Positions 6,912 through 15,348 of a stretch of 49,202 bases of DNA are shown piece by piece. The position numbers and the translations under genes are program-made. The notes beneath the pieces were generated by a model. The model did no database searches. It had not been told where the DNA came from and worked only from the letters and a program-made list of their open reading frames with translations. Every line of letters starts with the position of its first letter. The first letter of the stretch is position 1. Source of the DNA: Streptomyces dysideae (GTDB taxonomy: Bacteria; Actinomycetota; Actinomycetes; Streptomycetales; Streptomycetaceae); the NCBI RefSeq assembly GCF_001514305.1, contig NZ_KQ949085.1, forward strand, positions 1 through 49,202, read 5' to 3'.

Positions 6912-8441
6912 GTGGTGGGAAATACGCCGGTGGGGGCGATCCGCATCCGAACCGCCGTCACCGCCGCCCTGCTCGCCGGGCTCACCGCATCCGTCGTCGC
7001 CGCCGTCCGCGTCGACGGCATGCTCGAGGACCGCGGCCGCACCCTGCTCTGGAACGGCATCGCCTGGGCGCTGTTCGCGGCCGCCGCGTGGAGCGTGCGC
7101 AGGGTGCCGGTCCGCGCGGCGACCGCGCTGGTGCTCGCGGGGGGCGCGGCCGTCGCGGTCGCGGGCCTGACCGCACCGCCCGGCACCAGCAGCGACATGT
7201 ACCGCTACGCCTGGGACGGCAAGGTGCAGGCAGCCGGGATCTCCCCCTACGACCATCCGCCCGTGACACCGGAACTGGCGCGGCTCCGCGAGGGCTGGCT
7301 CTTCCCGCCGCAGACGGCCTGCCAGGACCCGGCCCTGGTACGGAACCTGGAACTGAACACGGCGGACGGCGTGTGCACCCGGATCAACCGCCCCACCGCC
7401 CACACCATCTACCCGCCGGTCGCCGAGGGCTGGTTCGCCGCCGTGCACGAACTGTCCCCGGACGGCAGCCGGCACAAGGCCCTGCAGACCGGCGGCGCCG
7501 CCCTGGCCATGGGCACCACGGTCGCCCTCATCGCTGTGCTGCGCCGACGAGGCCGCGCCCCGCACGTGGCCGCGCTGTGGGCCTGGTGCCCGGCCGTCCC
7601 CGTCGAGGCCGTCAACAACGCCCATGTCGACGCCCTCGGCGTACTGCTGACCGTGCTGGCCTTCGGCACGACCGCCGGCACTCGCCGCGGGGCGCTGCTC
7701 GGCGCGGCCATCGCCGTCAAGCTGTACCCGGTCCTCGCCCTGCCGGGCGCCCTGTCCGGACTCCGCCCCCGCCAGGCGACGCGCGTGCTGCTGCCCGCCG
7801 TCGCCGTCATCGCGCTCGCCTACCTTCCATACGTCCTCGCCTCCGGCGCCGGCGTCCTGGGCTACCTGCCCGGCTACCTCCACGAGGAGGGCTACGACTC
7901 CGACACCGTCCGCCGGTTCGCCCTGCTGCGCCTCGTCCTGCCGGCCCCGGCAGCGGGCCCGGCCGCCGCTGCCCTGCTCCTGCTCACCGCCCTGCACGTG
8001 CTCCGCCGCGGCGACCCGGCCCGCCCCTGGAGCGGCGCCCTACTCGTCACCGGCACCGCCCTGCTGCTCACCTCGCCCGCGTACTCCTGGTACGCCCTCC
8101 TCGTCGTTGCCCTCGTCGCGCTGGACGGCCGCTGGGAGTGGCTCGCCGTCCCCGCCGCGGGAGCCGTCCTCTACATCGGCGGCGAGCCGTGGGGCGGGCA
8201 CGTCTCCCTGCAGTCACTGTCGTACGGGACCGCGGCACTGGCCGTGCTCACCGGCGCGGCAGTCCGCACGGCCTGGCGTGCCGACAGTGCCTTCCGGACT
8301 TGCTGCTTCGGAGCGCGCCGGGAAGGGCGCCTGACGGGCATCTTCCCTGGCCAGGCCCAACAGGCGTCGGAGGACGTGACTGGTCAGGCGCCCGGGTTCA
8401 GTCGGAGCGAGGCCGGACCGGCCCCACGTCGCACGCCGTGA
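6912..8441 (+). CDS. GT87-like polyprenol-phosphate-dependent membrane glycosyltransferase
   Basis: A 509-residue polytopic protein with roughly ten hydrophobic helices. It has the acidic first-loop motif SSDMYRYAWDGKVQ and ISPYDHPP seen in GT87/GT-C mannosyltransferases, then YPPVAEGWFA and the VNNAHVDALG segment. GT-C enzymes use lipid-linked sugars to glycosylate envelope polymers outside the membrane. Start is uncertain: GTG codons at 6912, 6915 and 6930 are all possible. The last 45 or so residues after LTGAAVRTAWRA are not hydrophobic and not family-like. They run antisense into a LuxR remnant, so the native C-terminus was probably lost in a rearrangement near 8290. Confidence 0.78.
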   Translation: MVGNTPVGAIRIRTAVTAALLAGLTASVVAAVRVDGMLEDRGRTLLWNGIAWALFAAAAWSVRRVPVRAATALVLAGGAAVAVAGLTAPPGTSSDMYRYAWDGKVQAAGISPYDHPPVTPELARLREGWLFPPQTACQDPALVRNLELNTADGVCTRINRPTAHTIYPPVAEGWFAAVHELSPDGSRHKALQTGGAALAMGTTVALIAVLRRRGRAPHVAALWAWCPAVPVEAVNNAHVDALGVLLTVLAFGTTAGTRRGALLGAAIAVKLYPVLALPGALSGLRPRQATRVLLPAVAVIALAYLPYVLASGAGVLGYLPGYLHEEGYDSDTVRRFALLRLVLPAPAAGPAAAALLLLTALHVLRRGDPARPWSGALLVTGTALLLTSPAYSWYALLVVALVALDGRWEWLAVPAAGAVLYIGGEPWGGHVSLQSLSYGTAALAVLTGAAVRTAWRADSAFRTCCFGARREGRLTGIFPGQAQQASEDVTGQAPGFSRSEAGPAPRRTP

Positions 8442-8718
8442 TCACGGCCTGGATGCGGTCGCGGGCGCCGAGCTTGGCGAGGACGCGGCCGACGTGTTTC
8501 TTCAGGGTGGACTCGGTCAGGACCAGGCGTTCGGCGATCTCGGCGTTCGTCCAGCCCTGGGCGATGGCCGGCAGGACTTCGTGCTCGCGGTCGCTCAGGG
8601 TGCGCAGCCGCGGGTCGGTCTGGAGGATCCGTGCGGGAACGCCCGTCCGCAGGGGACTGAGGGCCCGGGAGCGGCCCGGATCTTGGCCTGACAGCAGATC
8701 CGACGGGTCCCGAGACGT
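8398..8718 (-). pseudogene. LuxR-family response regulator, HTH remnant
   Basis: The minus strand encodes a clear LuxR/NarL DNA-binding domain (LSDREHEVL, AIAQGWTNAEIAERL, LTESTLKKHVGRVLAKLGAR, DRIQAV) ending in TGA at 8398. About 40 residues upstream of the domain the frame meets TAG at 8719-8721. No ATG, GTG or TTG codon lies between that stop and the HTH, and no receiver domain is present. The fragment is therefore a 5'-truncated regulator gene without a start. Its 3' end overlaps the 3' end of the glycosyltransferase frame. Confidence 0.78.
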
Positions 8719-8856
8719 CTACTCGGGTCGGCGGCGTCACCGGCACGCCAGGTCACTGACCCGTCACGCATGGCCGCCGGTCCGCGTCGTCAGGGTAGCG
8801 CCGAGAAACCGCTTCTGACCTCGGTGAATGAAACGCGTTCCGCGCACAAAGATGCG

Positions 8857-8921
8857 TCAACTCGTCGTTGACCGGCGTTCCTCGGCAGGGCCAGGGTGAG
8901 GGAGCCATATCGGATTCCGAT
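8857..8921. promoter_or_regulatory. Candidate operator dyads upstream of the acyl-CoA catabolic operon
   Basis: The 8722-8961 gap contains two dyads: TCAAC/GTTGA with a 5-bp spacer at 8857-8871, and the perfect palindrome ATCGGATTCCGAT (6-bp arms, single central T) at 8909-8921. A repeated TCACCC follows. The position 40-100 bp upstream of the first gene suits a repressor operator, but no regulator gene is adjacent and no promoter boxes are clear. Confidence 0.4.
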
Positions 8922-8961
8922 CACCCGTTTCCGGTCACCCAAGTGAGCGCAGGAGGCTGTG

Positions 8962-9411
8962 ATGCTCCAGACAGACAGCCGTGAACACACCGAGTTCCGG
9001 ATGGACCATGACGCGGCTCCCGCGGCCAGGACCGCGCCCGCCACCCCGACCGCGCCCGCCACTCCGGCACCGGCGGTCTGCGGCGAACTGCTCTTCCAGC
9101 GCTGCCTCTGGTGCGGCACTCCGGCCTACCGCCGTTCGTTCTGCCGGGCTTGCGGGTCCACCGCCTTCAAACGGGAGCGCGGCACCGGTGCCGGCGCCCT
9201 CGTTCGCCGTATCGGTCAGACCCCGCTCAACACCTGGTTCGTCGCGATGGACGAGGGATTCACGCTGGTCTGCCAGGTCACCAGGGCGGAGCCGGTCGTG
9301 GTCGCGGTCGGGGCGAGGGTGCGTGTCGTACGGGCCGTGGGCCCGCTCGATCAGGGGCTTCCACATGTCGAACTCACCTACCGGGCAACGTCGTTGGAGC
9401 GTTGGTGGTGA
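8962..9411 (+). CDS. DUF35-type Zn-ribbon/OB-fold protein
   Basis: A 149-residue protein; ATG 8962 is preceded by AGGAGG at 8951-8956. After an Ala/Pro-rich leader comes a rubredoxin-like zinc ribbon with two cysteine pairs, CLWCGTPAYRRSFCRACG, and then an OB-fold beginning RIGQTPLNTWFVAMDEGF. This layout is that of the DUF35 family, small proteins that bind acyl-CoA and typically stabilise or channel substrate to thiolase-like enzymes. No thiolase is present in this operon, which is unusual. It is the first gene of the CoA-transferase/dehydrogenase/ETF unit and probably acts as an accessory acyl-CoA-handling subunit. Confidence 0.75.
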   Translation: MLQTDSREHTEFRMDHDAAPAARTAPATPTAPATPAPAVCGELLFQRCLWCGTPAYRRSFCRACGSTAFKRERGTGAGALVRRIGQTPLNTWFVAMDEGFTLVCQVTRAEPVVVAVGARVRVVRAVGPLDQGLPHVELTYRATSLERWW

Positions 9412-9471
9412 CGGGAAACGGTTCCGGCCACGGCACGTTCGCGTAGGCGGCACGAGCAGAGAGGAGGGTGC

Positions 9472-10719
9472 GTGGGCACCCAGTACCACGCGTCGGACGA
9501 ATGGGCCGGCGCAGTCGACGGGGCGGGACGGGGCGCGCTAGAGGGTCTGCGGATCGCCGACTTCTCCCGGGTTCTCGCGGGGCCCTATGCCACGATGCTC
9601 CTCGCCGACCTCGGCGCCGACGTGGTGAAGGTGGAACGGCCGGGCACCGGGGACGACACCCGGGCCTGGCACCCGCCGGCGGACCACGACGGCACATCGA
9701 CGTACTTCCTGAGCGTCAACCGGAACAAGAGGTCCGTCGTGCTGGATCTGACGACCGAGGAGGGCATCGAACAGGCCCGGGCCCTGATCGCCGAGTCCGA
9801 CGTACTGGTGGAGAACTTCCGCCCCGGCACGATGGAGCGGCTGGGGCTCGGTCATCGGGAGCTCCGTGCCCGGCACCCGAAGCTGATCTACTGCTCGATC
9901 AGCGGATTCGGCAGCGGCGCGGGAGCGGCGATCCCCGGATACGACCTGCTCGTGCAGGCCGTCGGCGGTCTGATGAGCGTGACCGGGGACGCGGCCGGCG
10001 AGCCGGTGAAGGCTGGCGTGGCCCTGGTCGATGTGATCACCGGACTGCACGCCTCGCTCGGCATCCTCGCGGCCCTGCGGCACCGGGACGCCACAGGTGA
10101 GGGGCAGCTCGTGGAGACCAACCTGCTCGGCTCGCTGCTGTCGGCCATGGTCAACCAGGCGTCGGCATACGCCGTCGCCGGTGTCGTCCCGGGCCGCATG
10201 GGCAACGCGCACCCCAGCATCGCCCCGTACGAGACCCTGCCGACCGCCGACCGTCCGCTCGCCCTCGCGGTGGGCAACGACCGGCAGTTCGCCGCACTCG
10301 CCGAGGCCGTCGGAGATCCCGGCCTCGCCCGCGACGACCGCTTCCGCACCAACTCCGACCGGGTCGCGCACCGCGCCGAACTGCGGGACATCCTGACCGA
10401 GCCGCTCAGCGCCGCGGGAGCCGACCACTGCTCGACCGTCCTGCTGGCCGCCGGCGTGCCCGCCGGACCGGTCAACACCCTCGACAACGCCTTCGCCTTC
10501 GCCCACAAGCTCGGCCTGCCCGGCATCGTCGACATCCCTGCCGCACCCGCGGACGGAGAAAGAGGCAGACCCTCCCGCCAGGTCGCGCACCCCATCGCGC
10601 TCAGCAGGACACCCGCCCGGTACCGCATGCCCCCGCCCCGACTGGGCCAGCACACCGCGCAGATCCTGCACGGCCCGTCCGACCTCCTGCACGATCCGTC
10701 CGACAACGCCTCCGCGTGA
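9472..10719 (+). CDS. CaiB/BaiF family (class III) CoA-transferase
   Basis: A 415-residue enzyme starting at GTG 9472 with GAGGAGGG upstream. Family landmarks are the N-terminal LRIADFSRVLAGPYATMLLA, DLGADVVKVERPGTGDDTR, LSVNRNKRSVVLDL, LVENFRPGTMERLGLG, SGFGSG and GYDLLVQAVGGLMSVTG. The likely catalytic Asp is in VALVDVITGL, where the family forms its aspartyl-CoA intermediate. Class III transferases move CoA between carboxylates. Next to a glutaryl-CoA-type dehydrogenase, the likely reaction is activation of a dicarboxylate such as glutarate from a CoA donor. Substrate is inferred from context only. Confidence 0.9.
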   Translation: MGTQYHASDEWAGAVDGAGRGALEGLRIADFSRVLAGPYATMLLADLGADVVKVERPGTGDDTRAWHPPADHDGTSTYFLSVNRNKRSVVLDLTTEEGIEQARALIAESDVLVENFRPGTMERLGLGHRELRARHPKLIYCSISGFGSGAGAAIPGYDLLVQAVGGLMSVTGDAAGEPVKAGVALVDVITGLHASLGILAALRHRDATGEGQLVETNLLGSLLSAMVNQASAYAVAGVVPGRMGNAHPSIAPYETLPTADRPLALAVGNDRQFAALAEAVGDPGLARDDRFRTNSDRVAHRAELRDILTEPLSAAGADHCSTVLLAAGVPAGPVNTLDNAFAFAHKLGLPGIVDIPAAPADGERGRPSRQVAHPIALSRTPARYRMPPPRLGQHTAQILHGPSDLLHDPSDNASA

Positions 10720-10812
10720 TGTCGAACGGAGCGGTCGCCTGACCGTCCGCAGCGTCCCCACCACGACCGAACCCACCACCCGATTTCCCACCCCGACCAC
10801 AAGGAGACCGAC

Positions 10813-11991
10813 ATGAGCGGCGCCAAGCCGATGAAGGACCCCCTCGACCTGCTCGACCTCGCCTCCGTCCTCACGGACGAGGAACGCGAGATCCAGGCCA
10901 CCGTCGCCAAGTTCCTCGCCGACCGGGTCCGCCCGCACATCGGCGAGTGGTTCGAGAATGCTCACTTCGCCCGCGAACTCGCCCCGGAACTCGGCAAGTT
11001 GGGCGTGCTCGGCATGCACCTCGAAGGCTACGGCTGTGCCGGCACCAACGCCGTCAGCTATGGCCTGGCCTGTCTGGAACTGGAGGCGGCGGACTCCGGC
11101 TTCCGCAGCTTCGTCTCCGTGCAGGGCTCGCTGTCGATGTACTCGATCTGGAAGTGGGGCTCGGAGGAGCAGAAGCGGGAGTGGCTGCCCCGGCTCGCCG
11201 CCGGTGAGGCGATCGGCTGCTTCGACCTGACCGAGCCCGACTTCGGCAGCAACCCCTCCGGCATGCGCACCCGCGCCGTCCGTGACGGCGGCGACTGGAT
11301 CCTCAACGGCTCCAAGATGTGGATCACCAACGGCGGCATCGCCGACGTGGCCACCGTGTGGGCGCAGACCGAGGACGGCGTCCGCGGCTTCCTCGTGCCG
11401 CGTGGCACGCCCGGCTTCACCACGCAGGACATCAAGCAGAAGATGTCGCTGCGCGCGTCCATCACCTCGGAGCTGTACTTCGACAGCGTACGGCTGCCCG
11501 ACTCGGCCCGGCTGCCGCTCGCCGAGGGCCTGCGCGGACCGCTGTCCTGCCTGAACGAGGCCCGCTTCGGCATCCTGTTCGGCGCGGTCGGCGCGGCCCG
11601 CGACTCGCTGCAGGCGGCCATCGAATACGCCGACTCCCGCGTGCAGTTCGACAAGCCGATCAGCGCCTTCCAGCTCACCCAGAAGAAGCTCGCCGACATG
11701 ACCGTGTCCTTGGGCAGTGCCGCACTACTCGCTCTGCACCTGGGCCGTCTGAAGGACCAGGGCCGCATCCGACCCGAGCAGATCAGCGTCGGCAAGCTGA
11801 ACAACGTCCGCGAGGCGATCGCCATCGCCCGCGAGTGCCGCTCCGTCCTCGGCGCCAACGGCATCTCCCTGGAGTACTCGCCGCTGCGCCATGCCAACAA
11901 CCTCGAGTCCGTCCTCACGTACGAGGGCACCAACGAGATGCACACGCTCGTCGTCGGCCAGGCGATCACCGGCTACCCGGCGTTCCGCTGA
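10813..11991 (+). CDS. Acyl-CoA dehydrogenase, glutaryl-CoA dehydrogenase type
   Basis: A 392-residue flavoenzyme preceded by AAGGAG about seven bases upstream. It has the FAD-binding CFDLTEPDFGSNPSGM and MWITNGGIADVATVWA, the C-terminal VLGANGISLEYSPLRHANNL, and the catalytic Glu in TYEGTNEMH. The SGFRSFVSVQGSLSM segment closely resembles the active-site Arg region of glutaryl-CoA dehydrogenase, which binds the distal carboxylate. Those enzymes both oxidise and decarboxylate glutaryl-CoA to crotonyl-CoA. Electrons would pass to the ETF encoded immediately downstream. The subfamily call is likely but not proven. Confidence 0.87.
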   Translation: MSGAKPMKDPLDLLDLASVLTDEEREIQATVAKFLADRVRPHIGEWFENAHFARELAPELGKLGVLGMHLEGYGCAGTNAVSYGLACLELEAADSGFRSFVSVQGSLSMYSIWKWGSEEQKREWLPRLAAGEAIGCFDLTEPDFGSNPSGMRTRAVRDGGDWILNGSKMWITNGGIADVATVWAQTEDGVRGFLVPRGTPGFTTQDIKQKMSLRASITSELYFDSVRLPDSARLPLAEGLRGPLSCLNEARFGILFGAVGAARDSLQAAIEYADSRVQFDKPISAFQLTQKKLADMTVSLGSAALLALHLGRLKDQGRIRPEQISVGKLNNVREAIAIARECRSVLGANGISLEYSPLRHANNLESVLTYEGTNEMHTLVVGQAITGYPAFR

Positions 11992-12017
11992 GCACCGAAG
12001 GCTGAAGGAAGACGACC

Positions 12018-12800
12018 GTGAACATCGTCGTACTCGTCAAGCAGGTCCCGGACACCGCTGCGGAACGCACCCTGTCCGAGGCCGACCACACACTCGACCG
12101 CGCTGACGCCGATCTCGTCCTGGACGAGATCAACGAGCGCGCGGCGGAAGAGGCCCTGACGCTGAAGGAGACGGCCGACGCCGAGGTCACCGTCGTGTCC
12201 ATGGGACCCGACTCCGCGCTCGACGCCATCCGTAAGGTCCTGGCGATGGGCGCCGACCGCGGCATCCACATCTGCGACGACAGACTCCACGGAGCCGACG
12301 TGGTGACCACCGCGAAAGTGCTGGCAGCCGCCGTGCGGACAGTGGGGGACGTGGACCTGGTCCTGGCCGGCAACGCGACGACAGACGGACAGGCGAGCGC
12401 GGTCCCCGCGATCGTCGCGGACCTGCTCGGCCTGCCGCAGGTGACGCATGCGCGGAAGCTGACCGTGGACGCGGGCCGGGTGCGCGCGGAGCGCGAGGCC
12501 GAGAACGGCGAGGCGACGCTGGACGCGCCGCTTCCCGCGCTGGTCAGCGTCACGGAGAAGATCAACGAACCGCGCTACCCCTCCTTCAAGGGGATCATGG
12601 CCGCCAAGAAGAAGCCGGTGGCGACGGTCGACCTCGGCGACCTGTTCCCCGCAGCGGACGACGCCGGGTTCCTCGTGACCCGCACCCGTGTGGTGGAGGC
12701 CGTCCCACGTCCGGCGCGGGCCGCCGGAATCCGTATCACGGACGACGGCTCGGCCGGCCGGCGGCTCGTCGAATACCTGATCGCCCAGAAGCTCGTCTGA
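12018..12800 (+). CDS. etfB: Electron transfer flavoprotein, beta subunit
   Basis: 260 residues from GTG 12018. It begins NIVVLVKQVPDT, the standard EtfB start, followed by LDEINERAAEEALTLKE and the signature stretch LVLAGNATTDGQASAVPAIVA, which contributes to AMP/FAD binding. A PRYPSFKGIMAAKKKP segment near residue 190 is also typical. EtfB pairs with EtfA to accept electrons from acyl-CoA dehydrogenases and pass them to the quinone pool. It lies 26 bases after the dehydrogenase and 27 before etfA, in one operon. Confidence 0.95.
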   Translation: MNIVVLVKQVPDTAAERTLSEADHTLDRADADLVLDEINERAAEEALTLKETADAEVTVVSMGPDSALDAIRKVLAMGADRGIHICDDRLHGADVVTTAKVLAAAVRTVGDVDLVLAGNATTDGQASAVPAIVADLLGLPQVTHARKLTVDAGRVRAEREAENGEATLDAPLPALVSVTEKINEPRYPSFKGIMAAKKKPVATVDLGDLFPAADDAGFLVTRTRVVEAVPRPARAAGIRITDDGSAGRRLVEYLIAQKLV

Positions 12801-12827
12801 ACAGCCCCGACCCAGAAGCAGGCACCC

Positions 12828-13793
12828 ATGCCCGATGTCCTCGTCCTTGTCGACCACGACGGGGAACGTGTCCACAAGTCCACCTACGAACTCCTCGCCG
12901 CCGCACGGCGGTTGGGCGACCCGGCCGCCGTCGTCGTGGGAACCCCCGGCACCGCGGCACGCCTGGGGGAGCCCCTCGCCCGCCATGGCGCCACGGTTGT
13001 CTACGCGGCCGAGTCCGCCGAAGCGGGCGAGTTCCTGGCCACTCCGGCCGTAGACGCTCTGCAGCTCGCGCTCCGGGAAAGCGGCCCGGCCGCCGTTCTG
13101 GTCTCCGCGACGACGGACGGCAAGGAGGTGGCCGGGCGGCTCGCCGCGCGACTGGACGCCGGGCTGCTGATCGACGTGGTCGACCTGGACTCGTCCGGGG
13201 CGGTCACCCAGATCGTCTTCGGCGGGTCCTACACGGTGCGCTCACAGGTCACCCACGGCATACCGGTGATCGCTCTGCGGCCGGGCTCCTTCGAGCCGGA
13301 GGAGCATCCCGTGCAGACGGCGGAGCGGGAACTCGCCCTGCCGCCGATCGATCCCGCGGCATCCGCCCGCATCACCGCCCGCCACGCCGCGCTCGCCGGC
13401 GACCGCCCCGCGCTCACCGAGGCGACCGTCGTCGTCTCCGGAGGGCGCGGCGTCGGAGGAGCGGACGGCTTCGCCGTGGTGGAGGAACTCGCCGACGCCC
13501 TGGGCGGTGCGGTGGGCGCCTCACGCGCCGCGGTCGATGCCGGCTACTACCCGCACCAGTACCAGGTCGGGCAGACCGGCAAGTCCGTCTCTCCTCAGCT
13601 GTACATCGCCCTGGGCATCTCCGGGGCCATTCAGCACCTGGCCGGGATGCAGACCTCCAAGACGATCGTCGCGGTCAACAAGGACCCGGAGGCGCCCGTC
13701 TTCGGCCTGGCCGACTACGGGGTGGTGGGCGACCTGTTCGCGGTGGCTCCCCGGCTCACACAGGACGTGGCCGCCCGCCGCGCCGGCAGCTGA
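12828..13793 (+). CDS. etfA: Electron transfer flavoprotein, alpha subunit
   Basis: 321 residues. The N-terminal half is an adenine nucleotide alpha-hydrolase-like fold (VLVLVDHDGERVHKSTYELL). The C-terminal half is the FAD domain with VVSGGRGVGGADGF, GASRAAVDAGYYPHQYQVGQ, TGKSVSPQLYIALGISGAIQ and the closing TIVAVNKDPEAPVFGLADYG. All of these are standard for EtfA, and the length is normal. It is the last gene of the operon, followed within about 25 bases by a strong terminator. Confidence 0.95.
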   Translation: MPDVLVLVDHDGERVHKSTYELLAAARRLGDPAAVVVGTPGTAARLGEPLARHGATVVYAAESAEAGEFLATPAVDALQLALRESGPAAVLVSATTDGKEVAGRLAARLDAGLLIDVVDLDSSGAVTQIVFGGSYTVRSQVTHGIPVIALRPGSFEPEEHPVQTAERELALPPIDPAASARITARHAALAGDRPALTEATVVVSGGRGVGGADGFAVVEELADALGGAVGASRAAVDAGYYPHQYQVGQTGKSVSPQLYIALGISGAIQHLAGMQTSKTIVAVNKDPEAPVFGLADYGVVGDLFAVAPRLTQDVAARRAGS

Positions 13794-13815
13794 CGCGGCC
13801 CGCAGCCCGAGAAGG

Positions 13816-13851
13816 CTTCCTGGTCCGGACGGTTCGGTCCGGACCAGGAAG
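13816..13851 (+). terminator. Operon terminator hairpin, 15-bp perfect stem
   Basis: Arms 13816-13830 and 13837-13851 are fully complementary over 15 bp with a 6-nt loop (GGTTCG). It starts 22 bases after the etfA stop and separates this operon from the convergent flavin reductase gene. A typical strong Streptomyces-type intrinsic terminator without a U-run. Confidence 0.85.
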
Positions 13852-13982
13852 GGAGGAACGCCGTGCGCGGCGCGTGTCGCAGGGTGGAACCGTCATCGGA
13901 TGGCCGGCCGACGCGGGGCGCTCCCCGATCCCCGTCGGCTTCAGGGAGGGGACCGGGAGCTCCCGCGCCGGCCATCGGCTCG

Positions 13983-14477
13983 TCAGGCGGCGAGGCGCCG
14001 GAACCGGCTGCCGTGGAACACCAGTGGCTCCCGGGCGGGTTCGGCCTTCAGTCCGTGGATCTCCAGCAGGACGATGGTGTGGTCGCCGCCGGGGAACTCG
14101 GCGTAGAGCGAGCAGTCCAGCCAGAGACTGGCACCGTGGACGTAGACGCCGCCGCCGTCGCCCGCCTCCCAGTCGACGTCCGCGAACCGGTCCCCGTCCC
14201 TGCCGGCCAGCGTGCGGCAGATCGCGTCCTGGCCCTCGGCGAGGACGCTCAGGCCCAGGCGGCCCTGGCTGCGCAGCTTCGGCCAGGTCGTCGAGGTGTC
14301 CTGGACGCAGACCGAAACCAGAGCAGGCGCGAGGGAGACGGGGGTGAAGGTGCTCGCGGCCATGCCCACCGGGGCACCGGAGTCGAGTGCGCACAGCGCC
14401 GTCACTCCGGACGGGAAGCATCCGAATGCCTGGCGCAGCACTGCGGGATCCGTCGGTGTCGTCACGAGCGGGCTCAT
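13983..14477 (-). CDS. Flavin reductase (HpaC/DIM6-NTAB-like)
   Basis: 164 residues from ATG 14477, whose start overlaps the preceding monooxygenase stop as ATGA. Motifs are LRQAFGCFPSGVTALCA at the N-terminus, GMAASTFTPVSLAPALVSVCV, the central DRFADVDW and late LWLDCSLYAEFPGGDHTIVLLEI. These define the small split-barrel flavin reductase family that supplies FMNH2 or FADH2 to a partner monooxygenase. The partner encoded next to it is truncated, so this reductase may have lost its function or now serve another oxygenase. Confidence 0.87.
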   Translation of the reverse strand: MSPLVTTPTDPAVLRQAFGCFPSGVTALCALDSGAPVGMAASTFTPVSLAPALVSVCVQDTSTTWPKLRSQGRLGLSVLAEGQDAICRTLAGRDGDRFADVDWEAGDGGGVYVHGASLWLDCSLYAEFPGGDHTIVLLEIHGLKAEPAREPLVFHGSRFRRLAA

Positions 14478-15345
14478 CGGACGTCCTCCTGACCCGACAG
14501 GACCGCACCCAGGCGCCGCAGCGAGCCGTTGTTGCCCGCCACGTGCTGGGAGACGCAGCGGACGTCGCGCCAGCGACGCTGCATCGGGTTGCTGCTGTAG
14601 AGCCCTGTGCTGCCCGAAAGCGTCATGATCTCGTTGAGGATCCGGATGCCCTCGTGGTGGATGTGCTGGTGGCCACCGGTGTAGCCGAACCACTCCGTCG
14701 GGGTGGGCTCGTCGCCCGCGAGGGCGCGGTCCATCACCGTGCGGCCGGTCTGCTCCAGCAGGGCGTTGAGCGCCGCTGTACGCAGGTGCAGCTCGGCGAA
14801 CTTCTCCTGGAACACCGGGTCCTGACCGATGACCACCGCGGGGTTGAAGGCCGGCCGCTTGGTGGCGGCCAGTTCAGCGAGGTCGCCGAGCGCACCCTCC
14901 AGACATCCGATGACGACGGCGTCGTGCGAGGCGCCGGTGGCGGTGTAGGGCAGGTTGTAGAAGGGAGCGGGGATGTGGTTGTCGCCCATCAGCGGGCCTG
15001 TGAAGTGCTCGGGCACGAAGACGTCGTCCATCGTGAAGTCGGTGCTCTGCGTGGCGCGCAGGCCCACCGCGTCCCAGGTGTCGAGGAAGGTCACGCGCTC
15101 GGGGCGGATCAGCGCGACGCGCATGTCCGGGCGGCCGTCCGGCAGTGGGGGCGCGCCCTCGACCACGAAGCCCGCGAGCATCCAGTCCGGGTCGAACGAG
15201 CCACTGGCCAGAGGCCAGCGGCCACTGATCCGATAGCCGCCCGCCACCGGCGTCGCCTTCCCCTTCGGAGCGATGGCACCTCGGAGCATCAGGTCGGCGC
15301 CGTTTCCGAAGACTTCGTGCTCCAGCGTCTCCAGGGGCGTTTTTG
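14474..15345 (-). pseudogene. Acyl-CoA-dehydrogenase-like flavin monooxygenase, 5'-truncated
   Basis: About 290 residues of the middle and C-terminal domains of a group D flavin monooxygenase (HsaA/DszC/HpaB-like two-component type). Landmarks are GNGADLMLRGAIAPKGKATP, GGYRISGRWPLASGSFDPDW, VGLRATQSTDFTMDDVFVPE and the final NNGSLRRLG. The N-terminal helical domain (roughly 110-130 residues) is missing: similarity ends near 15340, exactly where the aldehyde dehydrogenase gene ends. The frame runs on upstream, antisense to nothing but in a wrong frame of the dehydrogenase, with no plausible start or ribosome site. Probably inactive; the adjacent flavin reductase was its partner. Confidence 0.75.
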
Positions 15346-15348
15346 CTT

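Noticed and set aside
8790..9119. Minus-strand 109-residue frame upstream of the DUF35 gene
   Set aside because: No ribosome site or domain, and it overlaps the zinc-ribbon gene and its operator region.
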